DNA of 64,000 nucleotides from positions 440,997 through 504,996 of the forward strand of contig NZ_RCWE01000001.1 in NCBI RefSeq assembly GCF_018448925.1, written 5' to 3'. The translations under genes and the position numbers were made by a program. This DNA is from Photorhabdus akhurstii (GTDB lineage Bacteria; Pseudomonadota; Gammaproteobacteria; Enterobacterales; Enterobacteriaceae). The notes under the pieces were generated by a model that saw nothing but the letters and a program-made list of their open reading frames with translations, ran no database searches and was not told the origin of the DNA. This document shows positions 8,246 to 16,389 of this stretch, piece after piece (the stretch's first letter is position 1; each line of letters starts with the position of its first letter).

Positions 8246-8803
8246 TTATTTAAACTTGATACCGTCATAGGCTTTTTCTGCCTGACAGATTTCTAATAAA
8301 GGCAGCCTCTGATAATGAAACATGCGGGCAAAAATCAGATCAGGGAATAGATAAATCGCCGTATTATACTCCGTTACTGCATCATTAAACATTTCGCGGC
8401 GATGAGCAATTTTATTTTCTAGATCCGTCACCGATGTCTGCAATTGTGAAAATTGGGAACCTGAAATCAGTGTCGGATAGTTTTCAGCTACCGCCAGTAC
8501 AGATCGGAATGCATTGTTCATTTCATTGGAAGCTTTGATTTTATCCGTGAGGGTATTGGCATTAAGATATCCCTGCCGTGCATCACTTAACCGAGTAAAA
8601 ATATCACGTTCATGTTCCATAGACTTTTCCAGCACGGTCACAAGCTGCGGGATCTGTTCTGCACGCTGTTTTAAAATAACATCGATATTGGCAAATGTAT
8701 TGCTTGTCTGCTCTTTCAGAGCAACCAGCCGGTTATAAATTGTGATCCCCCAGCCGATAAGTCCTACAGCAATGAGAGAGATAATAATAGTGGTTACTGT
8801 CAT
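8246..8803 (-). CDS. LemA-family protein (first gene of operon)
   Basis: The product has a short N-terminus, a transmembrane helix (TIIISLIAVGLIGWGITIY) and the LemA helical domain with NTFANIDVILKQRAEQIPQLV, ending in FPDLIFARMFHYQRLP. I place the start at 8803 because CGTGGAGAAAAAG precedes it and the membrane helix follows immediately; a longer frame to 8932 adds 43 residues without family resemblance. It heads the four-gene operon running to 6383. Confidence 0.88.
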   Translation of the reverse strand: MTVTTIIISLIAVGLIGWGITIYNRLVALKEQTSNTFANIDVILKQRAEQIPQLVTVLEKSMEHERDIFTRLSDARQGYLNANTLTDKIKASNEMNNAFRSVLAVAENYPTLISGSQFSQLQTSVTDLENKIAHRREMFNDAVTEYNTAIYLFPDLIFARMFHYQRLPLLEICQAEKAYDGIKFK

Positions 8804-9143
8804 CTTTTTCTCCACGAAAATCCGGTTATATTTACTATATAAGTCATGCTCTCCCTGCTGACTGGGGTAGCCCCCCACTTGGTTTAACCTGCCATAATCA
8901 TTTAGAAATGAGAATACAAGAGTATTAAGCATACTATATCGAGGACAGATTTAATTCAATAAATGCAATTTTTTAAAAGAAGATTTAATTGCATTTACTA
9001 TGTGAATCTAAGGCAAGAAAAAAATTAAATCCCACCCTGGGCTTTATGACAGGCAGGTTTTAAACTGTTATTAAAAGTTATTGTTTTAATTATGGTTTTA
9101 ATCGGTATAACGTTTTACCGTTGTTTTTATCGTTTTTAACACT

Positions 9144-9378
9144 TTGAAAAATGAATTAATGGATATGCAGAAAGGCGTGTATATCGTCAGGTTTGAACAA
9201 TGGTACGCCAGTTTGAAAACGTGTCGTTGCTGTGGTGACAAAATACCGGAAATACCCTTAAAAGTGCGTTTCTGGCACTGCCCTGAATACGGTCTTGAAC
9301 ATGATAAGAGACATCAATGCCACATTAAATATCAAACAGCAGGGCATAGCTACTAAAGGGTTACTTGCCTCAATGTAG
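9144..9378 (+). pseudogene. TnpB (IS200/IS605 family) C-terminal remnant, frameshifted
   Basis: The frame at 9144 reads SLKTCRCCGDKIPEIPLKVR then FWHCPEYGLEHDK, a degraded TnpB zinc ribbon in which the fourth cysteine position is Tyr. The family ending RDINATLNIKQQGI continues in the next frame from about 9306, so a frameshift separates the two parts. The RuvC-like nuclease body and TnpA are absent. The remnant ends exactly where the broken toxin gene on the other strand begins. Confidence 0.8.
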
Positions 9379-9431
9379 TTATATATTTCTTCACGGTCTT
9401 GAATGGCTTCTGGCGTCCAGAATAATTACAT
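9350..9431 (-). pseudogene. RelE/ParE-type toxin remnant, nonsense at codon 2 and truncated
   Basis: The antitoxin stop overlaps an ATG (TAATG). The next codon is TAA, after which the frame reads LFWTPEAIQDREEIYNYIEA, a clear RelE/ParE N-terminus, for about 27 residues until it meets the TnpB remnant near 9355. The toxin is therefore dead twice over. Confidence 0.75.
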
Positions 9432-9715
9432 TACTTGGCCTCAAAACGGCGGAGTGTGGTTTTGCGGCGGGCTAAAAATTTAGCCTCAACTTGGTCGGCT
9501 GGCGCTAGATTGCCGGCATTGGCAGAAGCTTGGCCTATTTCTATTTGTCTGCGGAGCCAAGCATCATGAACGCTCGCTTCTTGTTGCTGACGCACGAAAT
9601 CGCGCATGAAGTCACGTAGTAGCTGTGCACCTTTGCGATCGAGTGATTTCGCTGCCGTGGTAAAGTCATTTTTCAGGGTATCATCAACCCTAAAGGTAAA
9701 AGTAGTTTCGCTCAT
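9431..9715 (-). CDS. Orphan ribbon-helix-helix antitoxin
   Basis: A 94-residue protein with an N-terminal ribbon (TTFTFRVDDTLKNDF) and helices of the RelB/ParD type, then a charged helical tail ending RRFEAK that would clamp a toxin. The start at 9715 fits the RHH fold; an ATG at 9730 would add five residues. The cognate toxin directly downstream is destroyed, leaving an intact antitoxin, which may persist for autoregulation or to protect against related toxins. Confidence 0.8.
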   Translation of the reverse strand: MSETTFTFRVDDTLKNDFTTAAKSLDRKGAQLLRDFMRDFVRQQQEASVHDAWLRRQIEIGQASANAGNLAPADQVEAKFLARRKTTLRRFEAK

Positions 9716-10143
9716 AGCTAATGATTCCATCGTAATGTGTTACAAAGTAAGTACAGTGTAGTGCTTAAATGGGTAGAATACTACCAGAGGGACGGTAAAA
9801 TATAATATTTAGATAAAATTAAATCCGAATAGTGTCACCTATTGTAAAAAATTTATTATTGTCTCTTATTTATTCTCATAAATAATATTGTGAATTATTT
9901 ATTTAAAGTATCTTTAATAAGTTAAATAATATATTGAAAATCCTTAGTTAAATTAATAAATGAAGATGATAATTATTGTTTTAATTCTAGTTTATTAAAG
10001 TTTTAAATTAACATATCTTGATGATTAATTTATTGGTTTAGTATCTTGGTGATAATATTTGTTAAAATATAAAGATGATTGCATTTAATATAACCAAGTA
10101 TTAACCATTGGAAATAGTTAATACTTGGCGATAAAGTAAGTCA
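9716..10143. other. AT-rich gap without a supported gene
   Basis: Strongly AT-rich sequence with scattered stops in all frames; I see no conserved coding or structured element here. Confidence 0.6.
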
Positions 10144-10219
10144 CGGCAGAGACATAAAGAGTGTGTTACCGCTTCATTCAGTTTATGGGCTTCTAAATAG
10201 GCGCCTATTTCCATACAAA
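10144..10219 (-). pseudogene. Duplicated 76-bp scrap of the cytidine deaminase gene
   Basis: Bases 10144-10219 match 13266-13341, inside the deaminase gene, in the same orientation with only about six differences. The scrap thus forms a direct repeat with the intact gene, bracketing the tail-fibre locus. Confidence 0.85.
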
Positions 10220-10254
10220 AGTAGAATCCCACCTTCGGGGTAGGGTTGAAGGTG

Positions 10255-10282
10255 AAGCCAGAACTAGTCGGCTTTATTTTTT
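10255..10282 (+). terminator. Possible intrinsic terminator
   Basis: A short stem AAGCC/GGCTT followed by TTATTTTTT. The stem is only five pairs, so the call is tentative, and no gene ends immediately upstream. Confidence 0.35.
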
Positions 10283-10422
10283 CGCTTACAATTTGCTCTT
10301 ATCACTACTTTTCACAGTAAATCGTCATTTTGGTCATTAATTGGCATACAGATGAATATGATTTTGACATTATTCCATACCGTTTAAATGTTGCTTAACT
10401 AATGATTGATGTCAGTTGATGG

Positions 10423-10448
10423 TTATATAAAACCTCGGTTTAGTGGAA
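10423..10448 (+). other. Gin/Pin-type inversion crossover site, left
   Basis: The 26-bp sequence has the dyad core AAAACCTCGGTTTA, TTAT at the outer end and GGAA at the inner end. This is the layout of the phage Mu gix site, whose core reads TAAACCGAGGTTTT in the other orientation. The core is repeated in inverted orientation at 12201-12226. The central dinucleotide is TC/GA. Confidence 0.85.
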
Positions 10449-11192
10449 ATCGTGAAAAACATGGAAAAAGCTATTGATGGGAAAATGGATATTGGGGCTT
10501 TTGGGTTGGGAGGAGCACCGATTGAGTTAGAGCCAGCCCAAGCATTAGCAAGTTTGGCGGGAACAAATGGGTTTTATTCAAGAGGTTCAGTTCCGTTACC
10601 GCCCGACAACCCAGAGAGCAAGGCAATGAAATATATGAATATAGGAAGCAAAGCTTGGTCTACACAGCTAGCTTTTAGTGCATATAAAAATATCATCTAT
10701 ATACGATCAGCAAAAACTGATGGCGTCTCGTGGAATAACTGGGAACATGTTTGGACAGGATCTACTGCAACACCCGACGCTAATGGATTCCTTAAGAAAT
10801 CCTCCCCGATAGTAGAAATCTACTCAGACGGTTCATTCACAACGAACGACGAGTCAAAAGGTGCAACAGTCGAGCATCTTTCAGAGGGCCTTTACATTAT
10901 CAAGGGAGTTCTTGGATTTAATGCTGATGCGATGTGGGGTGGTGTTGATGGTGGAATTGAAATACCGTTATGCAAAAATAAATTGCCGCTGATTTGGGTG
11001 GATTACGAAGTACTGCCCGATGGTACAATCAAATTGATGACTTACCACCGAGAGCACCCAGACGCGCCAGTATTCGCCATAAATGCGAGAGAGGGCTATA
11101 CTAATGGTGATTTGATTGATATTCCTCCCGGAAGATTTGTATCAGTCCGTGTTCAAATGCCTGGCGCTGATGATGAGAAGTTATCGATTTAA
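10443..11192 (+). CDS. Silent alternative C-terminal cassette of the tail fibre
   Basis: The frame matches tail-fibre sequence from the very codons of the crossover site (NLGLVEIVKNMEKA versus NLGLMETVELAKSA in the expressed gene), but a TAA lies just before NLGL and no fibre N-terminus exists, so it probably is not translated as it stands; GTG at 10443 is the only start near the 5' end. The last third (SPIVEIYSDGSFTTNDESKG, ending VSVRVQMPG) is homologous to the tip of the gene at 11220. Inversion between the two sites would join its 251 codons in frame to the first 158 codons of that gene. Confidence 0.8.
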   Translation: MEIVKNMEKAIDGKMDIGAFGLGGAPIELEPAQALASLAGTNGFYSRGSVPLPPDNPESKAMKYMNIGSKAWSTQLAFSAYKNIIYIRSAKTDGVSWNNWEHVWTGSTATPDANGFLKKSSPIVEIYSDGSFTTNDESKGATVEHLSEGLYIIKGVLGFNADAMWGGVDGGIEIPLCKNKLPLIWVDYEVLPDGTIKLMTYHREHPDAPVFAINAREGYTNGDLIDIPPGRFVSVRVQMPGADDEKLSI

Positions 11193-11219
11193 CTTTTCTG
11201 CTACCCGTTGCCGCTGATT

Positions 11220-12686
11220 TCAAATTGAGTCAGTTGGCATCTGGACACGAACATCTAAGCGACAATTCTTTGGAATATCACAAGGTTCTCCGTCTTCGTA
11301 AAATACTCTGTCTCCATTGTCATCAATAGATTTGAGGCGCCAGTTCTGGAATCTTTCAGGTAAATGTGAGTGTTGACGGTGGAAGGTTTCAATGATGATA
11401 GAGCCGTCACATTGAACTCTATCATCGACAAAAATCAGCTCTAACCCATTATTATCCTTCGGTGCTGAGATACCACCGTGTACACCCCATCCTTTATCTA
11501 CGTTGTAACCGGAAATATTTGATATGCGGTAGGTGCCTGTTCCCTCTTTTGTGACTTTTGTACCTTTTGATTCATCGTTCGTTGTAAATGTGCCATCGGG
11601 GTAAATTTCTACTATCGGGGAGGCTCTCTTGAGGAATCCATTAGAGTCAGGTTTAGCGTTGAGTGTTGACCAGATCATGTACCACGGATTCCATTTGCCA
11701 GCGCCATCGCCGTTTTTCGACCTGTAATATAAAGTACCGCTTCCATACGCTGAGTGGATCATTAAATCGTACAATTTAAATGGTCCAGTCGCTGAATGTG
11801 AAAATCTAATTCCTGCTCCGGTCTCAGCCGGAGCATTCATTGTTTCATTAGCATAGCCGAAGTATGTTGAGTTCGGGCGAACATTATCAAAGTTATCGAT
11901 TGTAGAATATGAGTTTTTCCCAACAACTCCACCATCCGTGTTAATTACATCATTAAGTGTTGCTAACGTACCGGATTTCTTCTGTAAATTTGCGTAATAG
12001 ATGGTATTACCTGCATTGTCACGATAATAGATGGTTAGCGGGTCCTGCCCATCGGGATTAGTTGCTATCTGTACATATTTTCCGTCCTTTTTTATCAATC
12101 TCAATCCTGCATATTCATGATCTGCGTCTACGTCTAGACTGCCACATGTAAACGCATCACGAGATTTTTTCGGAGCAGCGCTTTTAGCCAATTCCACGGT
12201 TTCCATTAAACCGAGGTTTTTCACAAACTCATTTTTATCAGGAATGTCTGCGCCGTTTTGGTCTTTTGCCAGTTTATTATTAGCATTATCATTTATATCG
12301 GAAGCCAGCTTCTGCGTTACCGCGAGTGTGTTACTATCGCCTGTCTTGTTAGTAAGTTGAACAATCCCTTTTTGTGTTAATGAGGTATTGGGAATTTCTG
12401 TTGTGATTTTTTTCTCTAACGCACTATTTAATTGGGCCGTGAGTTTAGCTATATCACCATCATCCAGAACATCATCTCCTCCGGAGTGTGTTGCGATAAA
12501 GTTAGCAACAACAGAGGATATCGTGGACGACTGACGTAACACCTTATTTAATTCATGAGTAGTCACATTATCTGGTGGAAACCCATTTTTTAAACTCCGG
12601 CTTTCTTCATATCTTTCTTGGCTTACTACATTTGCATTATTACTGATAGAAAAGGCTTTAAAATCATTCTGGGGCTTGAGACTCAT
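11220..12686 (-). CDS. Phage-type tail fibre protein (currently expressed configuration)
   Basis: The 488-residue product has an N-terminal region typical of Mu/P2-like side fibres: a helical segment near residue 45-100, the NTSLTQKGIVQLTN repeat motif and EFVKNLGL at residues 153-160. The C-terminal half is a receptor-binding part with FNWYMIW-like pyocin-knob features (NSTYFGYANETMNAPAETG, KWNPWYMIWSTL) and a tip SPIVEIYPDGTFTTNDESKG. The inverted crossover site falls at codons 154-162. It faces the silent cassette tail to tail with a 27-bp gap. No tail or fibre-chaperone genes adjoin it, so this is an isolated phage or tailocin fragment. Confidence 0.88.
   Translation of the reverse strand: MSLKPQNDFKAFSISNNANVVSQERYEESRSLKNGFPPDNVTTHELNKVLRQSSTISSVVANFIATHSGGDDVLDDGDIAKLTAQLNSALEKKITTEIPNTSLTQKGIVQLTNKTGDSNTLAVTQKLASDINDNANNKLAKDQNGADIPDKNEFVKNLGLMETVELAKSAAPKKSRDAFTCGSLDVDADHEYAGLRLIKKDGKYVQIATNPDGQDPLTIYYRDNAGNTIYYANLQKKSGTLATLNDVINTDGGVVGKNSYSTIDNFDNVRPNSTYFGYANETMNAPAETGAGIRFSHSATGPFKLYDLMIHSAYGSGTLYYRSKNGDGAGKWNPWYMIWSTLNAKPDSNGFLKRASPIVEIYPDGTFTTNDESKGTKVTKEGTGTYRISNISGYNVDKGWGVHGGISAPKDNNGLELIFVDDRVQCDGSIIIETFHRQHSHLPERFQNWRLKSIDDNGDRVFYEDGEPCDIPKNCRLDVRVQMPTDSI
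12201..12226 (-). other. Gin/Pin-type inversion crossover site, right
   Basis: The 26-bp sequence reads TTCCATTAAACC GA GGTTTTTCACAA on the plus strand. It shares the AACCGAGGTT core and TTCC arm with the Mu gix site and lies in inverted orientation to 10423-10448. It is inside the fibre gene at codons 154-162. Confidence 0.83.
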
Positions 12687-13084
12687 GTTTTTTCCTTAAA
12701 TTATATAATATTATTTCATAAGCAACATATTGAATTATGGTAGATGATTTATCATAATTCGCGTTAATTATAGTTTAATTCACAAAAGGAATAATTAAAT
12801 GTTCTTATAACTCAGATGGTTAACTATTTTTGTACAGTTGGTAGTAATAAATAACCTAATATTTTACAATCAAAATATACCCGAAATATTTAATGCTATA
12901 GCCATAGAAATTAAAAATCTGCACTTCTTTTGATAATTGGAATGCTTAGAATCTGAACGAATTAAGCTTTCCGATGAGTGTCTATTTTGTTGAAAAAAGA
13001 AAATACAACTGTGGTACTGAGTATTAATTATTTGGAATACTTAAAAATAAAAGAAAATAATTAAGTTAAAATAAATCACATATA
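12687..13084. other. AT-rich gap upstream of the fibre gene
   Basis: About 400 bp of AT-rich sequence between the fibre start and the deaminase stop. It must contain the fibre promoter, but I cannot single out convincing -35/-10 boxes, and no ORF is supported. Confidence 0.55.
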
Positions 13085-13492
13085 TTAGAGCTTTTCTCCA
13101 TTAACGGCTGACCAATGATAAGGTTGCAGTTCACGTATGGTTTTAAATAACAGCTCGTTTTTCTCATTAGTTACCGCCGCTTTTACGGAGCCTCCCCAAT
13201 GAACCAGACGTTCTTGACATATTCCACAGGGTGTCAAAATGATATATTCACAACCGGCATCTTCGCGGCAGAGACATAAAGAGTGTGTTACCGCTTCATT
13301 CAGTTTATGCGCCTCTAAATAGGCGCCAACTTCCATACAAAGGGATAAGGCGTCATTTTTGGTATCAGGGGCAATGCTGGTTAAGATTTTGCCCGATTCT
13401 GTCCGTACCGCGGCAGCGCCACCCCATCCCTTTGGGTATCGTTTTTCAATTAAGTTAACTGCGGCATGATATAGCTCTTGTTCTATATTCAT
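13085..13492 (-). CDS. Cytidine deaminase-like protein
   Basis: A 135-residue zinc deaminase of the CDA fold. The first zinc-binding segment is SLCMEVGAYLEA, with Cys as ligand and the catalytic Glu two residues on (C-M-E instead of H/C-A-E). The second is TPCGICQERL, supplying two cysteines. The size fits tetrameric CDAs and the blasticidin-deaminase-like branch; the substrate is probably a cytidine-type nucleoside but cannot be fixed from sequence. A 76-bp piece of the gene is duplicated at 10144. Confidence 0.85.
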   Translation of the reverse strand: MNIEQELYHAAVNLIEKRYPKGWGGAAAVRTESGKILTSIAPDTKNDALSLCMEVGAYLEAHKLNEAVTHSLCLCREDAGCEYIILTPCGICQERLVHWGGSVKAAVTNEKNELLFKTIRELQPYHWSAVNGEKL

Positions 13493-13674
13493 TAATTTAC
13501 TGCTCCTATCTCGTTAACCTATTTTATTTTTCTGTGTTAATAAAATCTCTGAAAGTAATTAAAACACGCATTCTTTTACTTATCGATAAGATATTATAGC
13601 ATAAAACAGTACGATTTATATCGTATAAAATACGGAAGGTTTTTTCTAGATAAACTTTGTTTTAAAAAATATCT

Positions 13675-14457
13675 TTAAATAACCATCCCACTTATAATGA
13701 CTGCCAGCCGATTAAATAATTCACTAAACATACGCTCGGTAAATGGCGCTAACATCGGGATTAAAAGCGTGAGTACTAATATACCGGTAGTCAGTGTTAA
13801 CGGAAAACCGACCACAAAGATGGAGAGTTGTGGTGTCATCCGGTTTAAAATCCCCAATGATAAATTCAGTGTTAATAACAGCGTAATTAATGGCAGAGCC
13901 AGCATCATGCCGTTGATAAATATCATACTGGCGCTTTGTGCTAGTAGTAAAAATCCTTGGGCGCTGAGTTGCAATGGTTGTACGGGAATAATGCGGAATG
14001 TATCTGCCAGAACCGATAATAGCCATAGATGACCGTCAAAGGCCAGAAATAACAGTAAGGTCAAGAGGTTAAAGATTCGTGCCAAAATAGGCATATTGGG
14101 GCCGCCGGAGGGATCAAAAAAGGTCGCGAATGAAAGCCCCATCTGTAAACCAATTATTTCACCGGCGTGACGCACGGCGGCAAAGGCAATTTGCATCGTC
14201 AGGCCAAGGGATGCCCCAATCAGGATTTGTTGGAGCATCACCCAGAATGCCGCAACAGAGAAAATAGGCACTTGCGCAGGTTGCAGGTTTGGCATCAAAA
14301 GCAGTGTTACCATCACTGCCAGCCCGATTTTGACTTTCTTAGGCGCCTGTTTTTCACTGAATAATGGCGCAGTGCTGAACAGCGCAAGCACCCGAACCAG
14401 CGGCCAGAAAAATTCACTGACGAACTGGATCAGCATCTCACTGTTAAAAGCGATCAT
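13675..14457 (-). CDS. fliR: Flagellar export apparatus protein FliR
   Basis: The 260-residue integral membrane protein matches FliR by length, multiple transmembrane helices and position. Segments such as GLQMGLSFATFFDPSGGPNMP and LNLSLGILNRMTPQLSIFVVGFP are family hallmarks. It forms the core of the export gate with FliP and FliQ in the basal body. It is the last gene of the fliLMNOPQR run, starting 2 bp after fliQ stops. Confidence 0.97.
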   Translation of the reverse strand: MIAFNSEMLIQFVSEFFWPLVRVLALFSTAPLFSEKQAPKKVKIGLAVMVTLLLMPNLQPAQVPIFSVAAFWVMLQQILIGASLGLTMQIAFAAVRHAGEIIGLQMGLSFATFFDPSGGPNMPILARIFNLLTLLLFLAFDGHLWLLSVLADTFRIIPVQPLQLSAQGFLLLAQSASMIFINGMMLALPLITLLLTLNLSLGILNRMTPQLSIFVVGFPLTLTTGILVLTLLIPMLAPFTERMFSELFNRLAVIISGMVI

Positions 14458-14459
14458 AA

Positions 14460-14729
14460 TTAGCCAATTATCACCGGTATGCTGCTGTAGAGTTCACGCA
14501 TGTAGTCCAGAAATAGGTTTAGCATCCAAGGTCCGGCGATAACGGTAGTGACAAATACCGCCAGAATTTTGGGAATAAATGAGAGTGTCATTTCGTTAAC
14601 CTGTGTTGCCGCTTGCAGCAAGCTCACGATTAAACCACATAATAAAGCCGCTAACAGCAACGGCGCAGCCAGCGCCAGCGCGACTTTCATGGCTTCTGTT
14701 CCCAATGCCATGACTGATTCAGGAGTCAT
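14460..14729 (-). CDS. fliQ: Flagellar export apparatus protein FliQ
   Basis: An 89-residue protein with two transmembrane hairpins (ALALAAPLLLAALLCGLIVSL and ILAVFVTTVIAGPWMLNLFL) and the family opening MTPESVMALGTEAMKVAL. Four copies wrap the FliP-FliR helical gate. It lies 20 bp after fliP and immediately before fliR. Confidence 0.97.
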   Translation of the reverse strand: MTPESVMALGTEAMKVALALAAPLLLAALLCGLIVSLLQAATQVNEMTLSFIPKILAVFVTTVIAGPWMLNLFLDYMRELYSSIPVIIG

Positions 14730-14749
14730 AATGTTTGCCTCTTTTCAGG

Positions 14750-15532
14750 TTAACCGTAGAAACTCTGTGCCAGAGAACCCAGTAGTAATTGCCAGCCGTC
14801 AACTAAGACAAATAACATCAGCTTGAAGGGCAGTGAGATGGTGGCGGGAGGCACCATCATCATCCCCAATGCCATTAATACGCTGGCGACCACCAGATCG
14901 ATAATCAAAAATGGGATGAACAGCGTAAAACCAATCTGAAAAGCGGTTTTCAATTCGCTGGTGATAAATGCCGGCATCAGTACTCGCATAGGAACGGAAT
15001 CGGCGGTTTCAAATGGCGGTTGATCAGCAAGACGAGCAAATAGCGCTAAATCGTTTTCCCTTGTCTGACGCAACATAAATTGCCGTAATGGTTTGGCGCC
15101 ATTTTCTAATGCGGTTTCCAGACTGATTTTATCTTCACTGAAAGGCAGATACGCATCTTGATAAACTTTATCGAAAACCGGCGACATAATGAAAAACGTC
15201 ATAAATAGCGCCAGTCCAAGTAAAACCTGATTAGGCGGTGCCGATGGGGTGCCTAAAGCATTCCGCAATAAACCCAACACGATAATAATGCGGGTAAAAC
15301 TGGTCATCATAAGCAAGGCGGCGGGAATAAAAGTCAGGGCGGTAATGAAAACTAACGTCTGAACCGGTAGTGACCAACTTTGTCCGCCGTTTGCCAGCGG
15401 TTGACTGATTACGCCCGGCAACTGTGCTGCGGCATCCATCGGTAAAATAAGCGCAGTGAGTATCATCCCCAGGCGGCATGACAATGCAAACTTATCCCTT
15501 GTCATAAAGAGAGAACTACTTTTTCTCATCAT
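14750..15532 (-). CDS. fliP: Flagellar export apparatus protein FliP
   Basis: The 260-residue product has a cleavable N-terminal signal (ending DAAAQLPGV), a hydrophobic hairpin ([17 protein letters not shown]) and the conserved [20 protein letters not shown] and [20 protein letters not shown] blocks. It pentamerises to form the pore of the flagellar secretion gate. The N-terminus is about 15 residues longer than the E. coli protein, and overlaps fliO by 17 bp; an internal start at MTRDKFALS would shorten it. Confidence 0.97.
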   Translation of the reverse strand: MMRKSSSLFMTRDKFALSCRLGMILTALILPMDAAAQLPGVISQPLANGGQSWSLPVQTLVFITALTFIPAALLMMTSFTRIIIVLGLLRNALGTPSAPPNQVLLGLALFMTFFIMSPVFDKVYQDAYLPFSEDKISLETALENGAKPLRQFMLRQTRENDLALFARLADQPPFETADSVPMRVLMPAFITSELKTAFQIGFTLFIPFLIIDLVVASVLMALGMMMVPPATISLPFKLMLFVLVDGWQLLLGSLAQSFYG

Positions 15533-15968
15533 TCTTGCCTTGTCGCATCAGCGTGTTTTTTAAAATCTGACCAAACAGTGCCGGTTTTATAACTTGTCCT
15601 TCGGCGTTATCCCGGCTGGATTCAGGTATTGGCATCTGGTGTAATAAATTAATTTGCTGAGCAGTGACGCCCAGAACCAACCAGTTATCTTCAACTTCCA
15701 CAATGACGACGCGTTCACGCTGTCCCAGAGAACAACTGGCTTTGATACTTAATTGTTGCTGGCTTTTTCCTTTGTTGGCAAACAGCCCCATGCGGCGTAT
15801 TAACCAAGTGAGGGTGAAGATTAACAGCAACACTCCCGCCAGCGCGCTGCTGACTTGCATCAGCGTCTGACCTGTGGGAAGCGGCGCGGATGTGGCGACT
15901 TGAGTAACCGCTTGGGTTTGCGCGGCAGGTTGTGCCGCGCCATTATGCAGAGAGGGCTGGAAAGCCAT
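15516..15968 (-). CDS. fliO: Flagellar protein FliO
   Basis: A 150-residue bitopic membrane protein with a single helix ([23 protein letters not shown]) and a cytoplasmic domain containing [25 protein letters not shown], the FliO signature. It assists assembly of the FliP ring. It starts 1 bp after fliN stops and overlaps fliP. Confidence 0.95.
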   Translation of the reverse strand: MAFQPSLHNGAAQPAAQTQAVTQVATSAPLPTGQTLMQVSSALAGVLLLIFTLTWLIRRMGLFANKGKSQQQLSIKASCSLGQRERVVIVEVEDNWLVLGVTAQQINLLHQMPIPESSRDNAEGQVIKPALFGQILKNTLMRQGKNDEKK

Positions 15969-15969
15969 A

Positions 15970-16389
15970 TTAACGACTCAGGCGACGCATACGTTCAGAA
16001 GGGGTGATGATATCGGTGATACGAATACCGTATTTATCGGATACAACCACAACTTCACCCTGAGCAATCAGATATCCATTGATTAAAATATCCAACGGCT
16101 CCCCGGCAAGGCCATCAAGGGAAACCACGGAGCCTTGAGATAGTCTCAGTAGCTGTTTGATGGTCATTTTGGTCCGGCCCAACTCTACGGATAGTTTGAC
16201 CGGAATATCCAGAATCAGGTCGATATCCGATAGGTGAGCCAGTGTATCCTGAGGCTCCAGAGATTCAAATATTGCCGCGCTACTGTCAGAGGTTTGTTGT
16301 TGTGCGGCCTGTTGTTCCAGAGCTTCTGCCCACATATCTTCGGCAGATCCGGTTGCAGCGGTATCTGTGGGTTGCTTAGCATCACTCAT
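15970..16389 (-). CDS. fliN: Flagellar motor switch protein FliN
   Basis: A 139-residue C-ring protein: a variable acidic/Gln-rich N-terminus and the SpoA domain (DIPVKLSVELGRTKMTIKQLL, GEVVVVSDKYGIRITDII). I prefer the start at 16389 (MSDAKQPTD), homologous to the usual FliN N-terminus; it overlaps the last codons of fliM. FliN forms the base of the switch complex with FliM and binds FliH. Confidence 0.96.
   Translation of the reverse strand: MSDAKQPTDTAATGSAEDMWAEALEQQAAQQQTSDSSAAIFESLEPQDTLAHLSDIDLILDIPVKLSVELGRTKMTIKQLLRLSQGSVVSLDGLAGEPLDILINGYLIAQGEVVVVSDKYGIRITDIITPSERMRRLSR

Noticed and set aside
13697-14826. Plus- and minus-strand ORFs overlapping fliR, fliQ and fliP
   Set aside because: They are other-frame shadows of strongly conserved flagellar genes.
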